64,000 nt of DNA, taken from positions 806,001 through 870,000 of the forward strand of contig CP095414.1 in NCBI GenBank assembly GCA_029541985.1, in the 5' to 3' direction. Under the pieces are notes generated by a model. The model ran no database searches. It was not told where the DNA came from and was given only the letters and a program-made list of their open reading frames with translations. Position numbers and translations under genes: made by a program. Each line of letters starts with the position of its first letter. The first letter of the stretch is position 1. This document shows, piece after piece, positions 56,953 to 64,000 of this stretch. The stretch comes from Bacteroidales bacterium F22. Its GTDB lineage: Bacteria > Bacteroidota > Bacteroidia > Bacteroidales > Bacteroidaceae.

Positions 56953-59286
56953 TTAGTTAAAGATATACCGAATTTTAAACCCAACTTCTGTTCCAGCAAG
57001 TGGTCTATTAAATTCTGAAATCACCCGTTCATCTGTCAAGTTCTTAATCTGAAAAGAAAGATAATATTTATCATGGATTCTATGTTCCATCCCCAAATTT
57101 ACTGTCGTAGAGGTAGGGATACGTCTTTTGTCTAGATTAGTCATCTCAAAGTCATAATAGTATTCATGTACATAAGATAAATCCATAAATAATCGTGTAT
57201 TTTGATTCCGTCCTCCGAAAAGATTTCGTTTATGAAATTCCAATCCAGCATTGTACATCAAATAGGGTATATTAGGCATACGCAAATCTTTAGTTGGATT
57301 CTTTATCTGGCTATCTTGTTCATAGTCGCGCTTATCTCTGAGATCTTGATAAGTCAGATTGGCATACGAATACAAGCAAGGAAGCACATCAGCTTTCACC
57401 TCAAATTCAGCCCCTAGCGTACGCATTTTTCCAAAATTATCATATTGTCCTCCTAGAACACTAGGAACATATCGAATCATATCTGTCAAATACATATAAT
57501 AAGTGCTCAATTCGATCTGTAAATGAGAAGGGTTATCTTGCAAATTGTAGAGGAACCCAATATTAAAACTTCGATTCTTCTCGGGACTTAATTTCCCTGA
57601 TGGTGAAATAGAAATCCCATCACCGAGGAGTTCATTCTCTGATGGGATACGTACTTCATACCCCACAGAGGTTTTGACCGTAAAGTGAGGTGAAAATTGA
57701 TAGCGCATTGCTTCACTGAATCCCCATGCCGATTTATTCAAATCAACATCTTCTGGTAGATCAACAAATTTATATAAATTCGTATATTTCGTTTTCATCC
57801 AATAATTATAATGTCTCAACGTAGTTGCACTGAGAAACTTGCTATGAACTGCAGTATAATTATAAGTCATCCCCACAGTAAGAGAACGCATCCTAGAATT
57901 GAACATCGTTTTTTTCTCTAAAGTAGATTCTCTCAAATCATCTTTTGGATATCCATTAGCCAAAGAAAAAACTGAATTATATTCTATAGAGTGATGGTTA
58001 TTAATCAAATAACAAAGATTCATTCTGTTTAAGAAAGCCGTTTTCTTATCGTTCGAGTTAGAAGGATAGGAATACAATTCTCCTCCACCCTTTGAAGGAG
58101 ATGCTTCCATTCCACCATGCCAATCATAGCGAATATGAGCTGTGTCCACTAAACAGGAATACGTAGAAGAAACCCAAGAAGTCATATCTAAATCTAATCC
58201 ATCTAAGAAAAATCCCTTTTTTTTCATTGTACTAGAGACGAAATAGACCTTTGATGTATTATGTGCCTTACGAAAATCCCGTTTATAGCCCTGAATACCA
58301 TGATAAGTATCTGCAAAAGTTGGCTCTAATGTTATTTCATCGAACCACCATTTGGTTGCTTTTAGATCTAAGGCAAATATAAACTTCTTAAACTGATCAT
58401 TGTCTCGTTTCATCTTTAAGCTATCCACATATGGAGATTTCATGGTGTAGTCATTATCAGAATAGGTATATCCGCCACCACCACTGATAAGTAAGCCCGT
58501 CGATTTGATATTTCGCTTAAATACTGCCTGCACCTTATGAGTATTATAGGAACCAATCTCATAACTGAAATCACCATATTTGTCTGGATATTCTTTCGTC
58601 ACAATATTCACCGCTCCCCCCATGGCATTTCCACCAAAACGAGCAGGAACTATCCCTTTATAAATTTCCACACGTTCTATCATATCCACAGGGATATCAT
58701 TTAGATCCACAAAATCGGATTGATCACTCATCGGTGATTCATCGATAAAGAACCCTATACGTTTGCCCTCAAGACCTCTAAGCGAAATCCTAGATGATGA
58801 ACCTACACCACCAGCATTTCTCATAGTAATACCTACTGTCTTCTGCAGGACATCCACTACGGTAGTCACTGTACCAGCTAAATCGCTCATATTGATAACA
58901 GATATAGGCGCTGCTTGCTCCTTCAACTTACGGGCTTCAGACTTTCCACTAATGATAACCTCCCCTATCGATTCTGTCTTAGGTAACATATTTATCACAA
59001 CAGCACCTGACTGCATATTTAAATGAACCTTCTTTTCTACAGAAGCATAACCGATATAGCTAAAAACCAAGGTATAATCACCTGAAGTAAGTGATTGAAA
59101 GTTAAATCGACCTTTAGCATCAGTAATCGTAAAATGATTAGGCTTTACCATGGTTATATTCACATTGGATAAACCCTGTCCACTCACACTGTCTAAAACA
59201 CGACCACGTAGAAAAAGACCCTGTCCCCATGCCCCCAATGGAATCTCAAGTAACAAGAGAAAGAATGCTAAACAAAATTGTTTCAT
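56953..59286 (-). CDS. TonB-dependent receptor, XusA-like (siderophore or iron)
   Basis: A 777-residue outer-membrane receptor of ordinary FecA size, shorter than SusC. Signal peptide, a CarboxypepD-like domain (about 26-105), plug with RISLRGLEGKRIGFFIDESPMSDQ and VPARFGGNAMGGAVNIVTKEYP, and a 22-strand-type barrel ending in TEVGFKIRYIFN. The SusC hallmark YGSRGANG is absent. With the DUF4374 partner and a PchR-like regulator it most likely imports a ferric siderophore. It starts 174 bases from the divergent AraC gene. Confidence 0.85.
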   Translation of the reverse strand: MKQFCLAFFLLLLEIPLGAWGQGLFLRGRVLDSVSGQGLSNVNITMVKPNHFTITDAKGRFNFQSLTSGDYTLVFSYIGYASVEKKVHLNMQSGAVVINMLPKTESIGEVIISGKSEARKLKEQAAPISVINMSDLAGTVTTVVDVLQKTVGITMRNAGGVGSSSRISLRGLEGKRIGFFIDESPMSDQSDFVDLNDIPVDMIERVEIYKGIVPARFGGNAMGGAVNIVTKEYPDKYGDFSYEIGSYNTHKVQAVFKRNIKSTGLLISGGGGYTYSDNDYTMKSPYVDSLKMKRDNDQFKKFIFALDLKATKWWFDEITLEPTFADTYHGIQGYKRDFRKAHNTSKVYFVSSTMKKKGFFLDGLDLDMTSWVSSTYSCLVDTAHIRYDWHGGMEASPSKGGGELYSYPSNSNDKKTAFLNRMNLCYLINNHHSIEYNSVFSLANGYPKDDLRESTLEKKTMFNSRMRSLTVGMTYNYTAVHSKFLSATTLRHYNYWMKTKYTNLYKFVDLPEDVDLNKSAWGFSEAMRYQFSPHFTVKTSVGYEVRIPSENELLGDGISISPSGKLSPEKNRSFNIGFLYNLQDNPSHLQIELSTYYMYLTDMIRYVPSVLGGQYDNFGKMRTLGAEFEVKADVLPCLYSYANLTYQDLRDKRDYEQDSQIKNPTKDLRMPNIPYLMYNAGLEFHKRNLFGGRNQNTRLFMDLSYVHEYYYDFEMTNLDKRRIPTSTTVNLGMEHRIHDKYYLSFQIKNLTDERVISEFNRPLAGTEVGFKIRYIFN

Positions 59287-59328
59287 TATATTGTCTCCTT
59301 AAATTTATTAATAAATCTTGACTAGATT

Positions 59329-59348
59329 AATACCTACTAATAGGTATT
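59329..59348. promoter_or_regulatory. palindrome in the receptor 5' region
   Basis: AATACCTA-CTAA-TAGGTATT is a perfect 8+8 palindrome between the receptor start (59286) and a minus-strand -7 match TATTTTTG (59386-59393). A candidate site for the AraC regulator or an iron regulator. Confidence 0.5.
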
Positions 59349-59460
59349 GATTGACCCATGCTTTTGGTCTATCTTTACAGAGCACAAAAATAAATAATCT
59401 CGCACTACTTCATGGACCCTTAGCGGAATTCCATAGACGCAAAAAGGAAATTATAGAATA

Positions 59461-60450
59461 ATGAAAAGTCGAATAATCATGGACAATGAAATGGCCGAAA
59501 AAGCAGTTTCATTACCCAACTTCAATAAATCAGAAAGCGAAGTCTTCACAAAGAATAAGTGGCAATACAAACTCGCGGGTCTAGAGATGGAATCACGATG
59601 GATAGATACCTCATCAGTCATTATTAACCAAACTACAACTCAAAACCAAGCAGCTACTGATATCATTACACCGACATGCCATTTTGAAGAAACTGTCTGT
59701 ATCTGCGCTACCCTGTCTGGAAGCGCAGAAGTAAAAATCAATGAATCAAATGCTATTGAATGGAATAGCGGAGATATAAACCTTCTTTATGGAGTAGAAA
59801 AAGAAAAGCTCCACCTAAACGAAAATTCATGCGTACAATCCCATGCCTTATTATTCTCTAAAGCGTATATGAATGAACTAATAGAGCAATATGAACCTAC
59901 GATGCGAGCCTATTTACCCTCAAACTGGTCCAGCCAACCTTTTACTTTATTTAATCATAACAGAAAGATGTCTCAACTACTTATACAGACACTTAAATCG
60001 CTGCACTTTGTAGATCAATATGGATCACTAGGTGAATTATTTCTAGAAGGCAAAGTCAGAGAAATCATAGCACTGATGCTCATGAGCCGTTCAAATTCTA
60101 CAACACACCCAAAACCCAAATATTCATCCTCTATCTATGACTCAATAGTTCATGCTAAAGCTATTTTAGAATCTCAATATCAATGTCCACCTTCTCTTCA
60201 TGAACTTGCATTAGAAGTCGGCACGAATGAATGTACACTGAAGAAAGCATTCAAACAGATACATGGAACAAGTGCTTTTCAATATCTTTTGGATTTCAAG
60301 ATGAACCATGCTTGCTGCTTGCTAGCGGATACAAACAAACCTATTATAGAAATAGCAGAACAAGTAGGCTACAAATACAACTCTCATTTTGCCAAGGCAT
60401 TTAAAAAAAGATATGGAATAACCCCCACAGAGTATCGATTCAAACTATGA
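59461..60450 (+). CDS. AraC-family regulator, PchR-like
   Basis: A 329-residue regulator. The N-terminal half is a cupin-like sensor (ETVCICATLSGSAEVKI, SGDINLLYG). The C-terminal AraC module spans about 225-329, with two helix-turn-helices (SLHELALEVGTNECTLKKAFKQIHG and IIEIAEQVGYKYNSHFAKAFKKRYGITPTEYR, quoted in part as ITPTEYRFKL end). PchR-type proteins sense a ferri-siderophore and switch on its receptor gene, here the divergent TonB receptor. Earlier ATG codons do not exist in frame close by; the start at 59461 is accepted. Confidence 0.88.
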   Translation: MKSRIIMDNEMAEKAVSLPNFNKSESEVFTKNKWQYKLAGLEMESRWIDTSSVIINQTTTQNQAATDIITPTCHFEETVCICATLSGSAEVKINESNAIEWNSGDINLLYGVEKEKLHLNENSCVQSHALLFSKAYMNELIEQYEPTMRAYLPSNWSSQPFTLFNHNRKMSQLLIQTLKSLHFVDQYGSLGELFLEGKVREIIALMLMSRSNSTTHPKPKYSSSIYDSIVHAKAILESQYQCPPSLHELALEVGTNECTLKKAFKQIHGTSAFQYLLDFKMNHACCLLADTNKPIIEIAEQVGYKYNSHFAKAFKKRYGITPTEYRFKL

Positions 60451-60593
60451 ATAGATACTTATTTCCACAACGCTGTATTGTTAGTAGTTTTACTATCAGT
60501 CCTAATTCGACATTTGTAATATCTATCAGCCTTTTATTGCTTTTAAAACCGTGTTTTTCTGATTAAAGTGAGGCTCTATTTGCCTATTGCTCT

Positions 60594-60615
60594 TGTTGTG
60601 AACATAAGTTGCACT
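60594..60615 (+). repeat. 22-base direct repeat, right copy
   Basis: TGTTGTGAACATAAGTTGCACT, matching 55499-55520 at 21 of 22 bases. Apart from this and the promoter at 60726 I see nothing in the gap 60451-60772. Confidence 0.6.
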
Positions 60616-60725
60616 TTAAGCAAAAAGAATCATTTAATTTAGCTTCATGAGGTCTCAAGAATCAACCTGACACGGTTGAGAATTGAAAAGTAGTACCGTG
60701 TTGTTTATTTTCTACTAGAAATCAT

Positions 60726-60733
60726 TACCTTTG
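60726..60733 (+). promoter_or_regulatory. -7 element of the second GH92 gene
   Basis: TACCTTTG, 39 bases before ATG 60773. A TTG at 60701-60703 could act as -33 at a slightly long 22-base spacing. Its place argues against any start upstream of 60773. Confidence 0.5.
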
Positions 60734-60772
60734 GGTCATTCTAATCTAGTATTTGACTTTATTGATAATAGT

Positions 60773-63115
60773 ATGATAAAAAAGACACTCCTTGCTGTCT
60801 TCTTTGCATTTGGTGCATGGTCACTTTCTGCCCAAGAGGATGTAACACAATTTATCCGTCCCATCATCGGGGCTTCAACTTCTAATAAGGCTGCCAAGAG
60901 CGGACATGGTTTGGGAAAGACTTTCCCGGGTAGTGCCACACCCTTTGGATTGGTTCAACTGAGTCCTGATACCAAGACGGGCGGAGATAATGGCCCGGGG
61001 TATTCTTGGCATCATCCGACGATCGAGGGGTTTAGTTTCATCCATATGAGCGGTATCGGCTGGTTTGGTGATTTTGGAAATTTCTTAGTCACGCCTTCTG
61101 TGGGTCCATTGCATACGTATGTGGGCAATGAGAAGGCTCCTGAGACGGGTTATCGTTCTCGTTTCAGTCATGATACGGAGGTGGCCAAAGCGGGGTATTA
61201 TGCCGTGACTTTATCTGATTATGGCATCCGAACAGAATTGACTTCGCTACGTCATGCGGGGATACTTCGTTTCACCTACCCCAAAAGTAAGCAGTCGAAT
61301 ATAGGGATTGATTTGGCACGACGTATCGGTGGTTCGGCGACTGAACAATATATCAAAGTGGTAGATAAGGAGACGATTCAGGGATGGATGCGTTGTACTG
61401 CGGCTGACGGTGGCTGGGGTGCTGGTGCGGGTCAAGTGAATTATACGGTGTATTTCTATGCGAAACTCAGTAAACCGCTTACCGATTTCGGAGTGTGGGA
61501 TGCAACGATTCCAGCTGAATTTCCAAGTCAGAAGTTGTACACGCACAAGAAACCAGCGTATATCGATGCAGTGCGTGGTGCGAAACGCTTGAAGAACTGC
61601 ACGGAGCATCAGGGACGTCATATCGGTTTCTATACTCGTTTCGCGACCCATAAGCAGGAACAGGTATTGCTCAAAGCGGGGATTTCATTTGTGAGTATCG
61701 AGGGGGCAAAAGCAAATCTCGAAACGGAAATTCCGGATTGGGATTTCGATGAGGTGCGTGAGCAGAATAATGACTTGTGGCGTGAGGCAATGGCAAATGT
61801 TCAAATCAAAGGGGGATCAGCGAAGGATAAGGTGGTGTTTTATACTTCGCTGTATCACACGATGATTGACCCTCGGAGTGCTTCGGACGTGACGGGGGAA
61901 TATCTGGCTGCGGACAAGCAGGTGGTCAAGGATCAGTCATTTGTCTATCGCACGATCTTTAGCGGCTGGGATGTCTTCCGTAGTCAGTTCCCCTTACAGA
62001 CGATTATCAATCCGCGGATGGTCAATGATGAGGTCAACTCGTTGATTAGTCTAGCACGCACGAGCGGACGGCACTATCTGCCACGCTGGGAGATTATGAA
62101 TTCGTATTCAGGATGCATGATTGGTAATCCTGCGGTATCGGTATTGCTAGATGCCTATCAGAAGGGGATCAGACAATGGCCTATCGAGGAGGGCTATCGG
62201 TATAGTGTCAATAGTGTGGAGAAATTTGGAAATGATTCGTCGGGATATACGCCGCGTAGTATATCTAAGACCTTGGAATATGCGTATAATGACTGGTGCG
62301 TAGGCACTTTTGCCAATGCATTGGGGCACCTAGAGGATGCGCAGCGGTATGTCAAGAAGTCATTGGGTTACCGGACTATATGGGATGATAGTGTGCAATG
62401 GTTCCGGGGGCGCAATGCAGATGGCTCGTGGGGGGAATGGGTCGATGAGACGTATCCCAAATTGTATTGTGTGGAGTCGAATCCGTTGCAGCAGGGGTGG
62501 TTCGTGCCACATGATGTGTATGGATTCATGGATCTACTGGGCCATGAAGCGTTTACCAAGAAGTTGACGGCATTTTTCGACCACTCATCGGCTGATTTCT
62601 TATGGAACGAGTATTACAATCATCCCAACGAACCGGTTCATCAGGTGCCGTTCATGTTTGCTTATACGGGCAATGCATGGCTCACTCAGAAATGGACTCG
62701 TAAGATTTGTGAGGTGGCGTATGGAACGGACGTGATGGGGCTTTGTGGCAATGAGGATGTGGGACAGATGAGTGCATGGTTTGTCCTTGCATCGATGGGC
62801 TTGCATCCGGTGAATCCAGGGGATAATATCTATATCTTGACGTCTCCCCTATTTGATGAGGTGACCATCACGCTGGATAAGGATTTCTATAAGGGGGATA
62901 CCTTCAAAATAAAAACCATCAACAATTCACCTAAAAATGGGTATATCCAATCGGCATCACTCAATGGAAAGCCATTGGAGAGAGCATGGTTACGACATCA
63001 GGAAATTGTTAATGGCGGGGAATTAATACTTGTCATGGGGCCTATCCCAAACAAGGCGTTTGGCAGTCAGCAGTTACCTCCTTCGATGAATCGGACTCAT
63101 TGGGAGAAGGAGTAG
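60773..63115 (+). CDS. GH92 family alpha-mannosidase (second copy)
   Basis: A 780-residue enzyme with a type I signal peptide (MIKKTLLAVFFAFGAWSLSAQ), so periplasmic or secreted rather than lipid-anchored like the first GH92. Family blocks: PIIGAS near the N-terminus, PGSATPFGLVQLSPDT, GWDVFRSQFPL, GNEDVGQMSAWFVLASMGLHPVNPG with active-site acids. Start chosen at ATG 60773, since the upstream TTG at 60731 is part of the -7 element. The coding strand is richer in G than its neighbours, especially past 61.2 kb. It would trim alpha-mannose from glycans such as those released by the GH18 enzyme. Confidence 0.92.
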   Translation: MIKKTLLAVFFAFGAWSLSAQEDVTQFIRPIIGASTSNKAAKSGHGLGKTFPGSATPFGLVQLSPDTKTGGDNGPGYSWHHPTIEGFSFIHMSGIGWFGDFGNFLVTPSVGPLHTYVGNEKAPETGYRSRFSHDTEVAKAGYYAVTLSDYGIRTELTSLRHAGILRFTYPKSKQSNIGIDLARRIGGSATEQYIKVVDKETIQGWMRCTAADGGWGAGAGQVNYTVYFYAKLSKPLTDFGVWDATIPAEFPSQKLYTHKKPAYIDAVRGAKRLKNCTEHQGRHIGFYTRFATHKQEQVLLKAGISFVSIEGAKANLETEIPDWDFDEVREQNNDLWREAMANVQIKGGSAKDKVVFYTSLYHTMIDPRSASDVTGEYLAADKQVVKDQSFVYRTIFSGWDVFRSQFPLQTIINPRMVNDEVNSLISLARTSGRHYLPRWEIMNSYSGCMIGNPAVSVLLDAYQKGIRQWPIEEGYRYSVNSVEKFGNDSSGYTPRSISKTLEYAYNDWCVGTFANALGHLEDAQRYVKKSLGYRTIWDDSVQWFRGRNADGSWGEWVDETYPKLYCVESNPLQQGWFVPHDVYGFMDLLGHEAFTKKLTAFFDHSSADFLWNEYYNHPNEPVHQVPFMFAYTGNAWLTQKWTRKICEVAYGTDVMGLCGNEDVGQMSAWFVLASMGLHPVNPGDNIYILTSPLFDEVTITLDKDFYKGDTFKIKTINNSPKNGYIQSASLNGKPLERAWLRHQEIVNGGELILVMGPIPNKAFGSQQLPPSMNRTHWEKE

Positions 63116-63128
63116 TTTGGACAATGGC

Positions 63129-64000
63129 TTAGGCTTCGAATTTCTTCGCTACTTCATGGTAGTGCGGCATGGCGACACCTTGTTTGTCTGCTAGAGCGAT
63201 GACGTCGAAGAGTTGTCCTTTGATTTCTGTCTGATTACCGGCAGCCATATCTTTTTGCATAGAGGCTGTGGAGTTGGGGTCCAACTTGGATAGCACATGT
63301 AAATTGTGCTTCAATAGACCACCTTCGACATGAATACCGAGGGACTTAGCGAGTGCTTCTGTCTCTGAAGAAAGCGCATAGAAGGTCTTATAGGCATCAT
63401 CAGTAGGATCTTGGACACGTTTCATCGTGCAGTCATAATAGAGTCCTGTCACAGCCATGGCTGAGATGAAAGACCATTTTACGAAGGTATCACGATTGAT
63501 GTCTTCTGAGATGGTTACTTTGATGCCGCTATTTTTTAGCACTTCGGCTACTTCTTGCATGCGGGTATTGACGAAATCATCTGCATGACGAGCTCCGTAT
63601 ACCATATGGAAAATCTGTCCCATCTGAGTAATCTCTCCTGGGGCTGACTTGAAACCAACGATATAGATGCAGCCATCGATGACACGGATGTTGTCAGGAA
63701 GTAAACTCGCTATCTTAGGACCTGTACCGTAGACATTGAGGATAGGAATCACGAGGGTATCGGCATGAGATGCTCGTTTGATCAAATCAATTATCGAATC
63801 GATAGAATATCCTTTGACACAGACGAAGATGACATCTGCTTGGCCTTCATAAGCTTCTGCTGAATAGGCTGGTATGCGTAATAAATGGTCTCCTTTGAGG
63901 TCTGATTTGTAGTGCAATCCTTGGTGTTGTAAGGTATTGAGATGGCTGTTACGCGCAATACATGTCACGTCTTCTCCGGCCAATGATAGCATAGCGGCGA
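63129..64000 (-). CDS. ketopantoate reductase family (PanE/ApbA-like), 5' end outside window
   Basis: The frame runs from the stop at 63129 to the window edge, so the first residues, including the GxGxxG nucleotide motif, are missing; ATG 63992 is internal. Seen are the second Rossmann half (DVIFVCVKGYSIDSIIDLI), NVYGTG, and the C-terminal helical domain with WSFISAMAVTGLYYDC and STASMQKDMAAGNQTEIKGQ, the latter with the substrate-binding SSMxxD-like and Glu residues. PanE reduces 2-dehydropantoate in coenzyme A synthesis; several homologues have other substrates, so I leave the gene symbol open. It converges on GH92 with 13 bases between. Confidence 0.88.
   Translation of the reverse strand, partial: AAMLSLAGEDVTCIARNSHLNTLQHQGLHYKSDLKGDHLLRIPAYSAEAYEGQADVIFVCVKGYSIDSIIDLIKRASHADTLVIPILNVYGTGPKIASLLPDNIRVIDGCIYIVGFKSAPGEITQMGQIFHMVYGARHADDFVNTRMQEVAEVLKNSGIKVTISEDINRDTFVKWSFISAMAVTGLYYDCTMKRVQDPTDDAYKTFYALSSETEALAKSLGIHVEGGLLKHNLHVLSKLDPNSTASMQKDMAAGNQTEIKGQLFDVIALADKQGVAMPHYHEVAKKFEA

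Noticed and set aside
56787..56999. 70-codon frame between the DUF4374 and receptor genes
   Set aside because: It overlaps both real genes in another frame and has no supporting signal.
60731..60772. TTG start 14 codons upstream for the second GH92
   Set aside because: It forms part of the -7 hexamer-like element, and ATG 60773 gives a clean signal peptide.

Overview
The window is chromosomal DNA from a member of the Bacteroidota, most likely a Bacteroidales gut-type organism. The evidence is two complete SusC/SusD polysaccharide-utilisation loci (PULs), a hybrid two-component system regulator, many SPII-type lipoproteins, Bacteroidales-type housekeeping genes, and repeated matches to the Bacteroides promoter (-33 TTTG or TTG, about 19-20 nt, then -7 TAnnTTTG). 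I cannot name the species. I see no tRNA or rRNA gene, no intact insertion sequence and no prophage.

Layout. 1-3.4 kb: 3' part of an RluA-type pseudouridine synthase, a NamZ/DUF1343 muramidase and a tRNA-dihydrouridine synthase, followed by a candidate ~185-nt small RNA. 3.9-14.9 kb: glycan and cell-envelope genes, namely a serine-type sulfatase, a GH141-like beta-helix enzyme, a GH92 alpha-mannosidase on the other strand, then a close-packed run of TrhA/hemolysin III, DUF6786, LacI, YccF and a lipoprotein esterase. 15.0-28.25 kb: a complete type II-C CRISPR-Cas locus with a tracrRNA on the minus strand, a 1520-residue Cas9, Cas1, Cas2 and an array of 109 repeats and 108 spacers. 28.3-43.0 kb: an alginate PUL on the minus strand (PL6, surface glycan-binding lipoprotein, SusD, SusC, SDR reductase, MFS transporter, KdgF cupin, PL17, GntR/FadR regulator), with an SGNH-hydrolase remnant between it and the array. 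43.2-55.2 kb: a second PUL under a divergent hybrid two-component regulator (SusC, SusD, a BACON plus GH16-like lipoprotein, GH18). 55.2-60.6 kb: a XusA/XusB-like siderophore-uptake pair with a PchR-like AraC regulator, bracketed by a 22-nt direct repeat. 60.7-64 kb: a second GH92 enzyme and a ketopantoate-reductase-family gene running off the end.

How the genes work together. In the alginate PUL, PL6 and PL17 break alginate to unsaturated monouronate, SusC/D and the binding lipoprotein import oligosaccharides, KdgF and the SDR process the monomer, and the MFS protein moves uronates across the inner membrane. Three copies of the palindrome TTGGTTAACCAA (one with a single change) sit on the -33 elements or near the starts of the PL17 and gntR promoters, which gives a concrete model of repression and autoregulation by the GntR protein. 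The second PUL (GH18, with two GH92 genes elsewhere in the window) best fits high-mannose N-glycan use. The CRISPR locus is fully readable: anti-repeat, nexus and terminator hairpins of the tracrRNA and its promoter can all be placed.

The most unusual item is Cas9 itself. About 250 residues consisting of four tandem ~55-57-residue repeats, each with a (D/A)GxYW/Y signature, are inserted between the HNH/L2 region and RuvC-III. I do not know a described function for this module.
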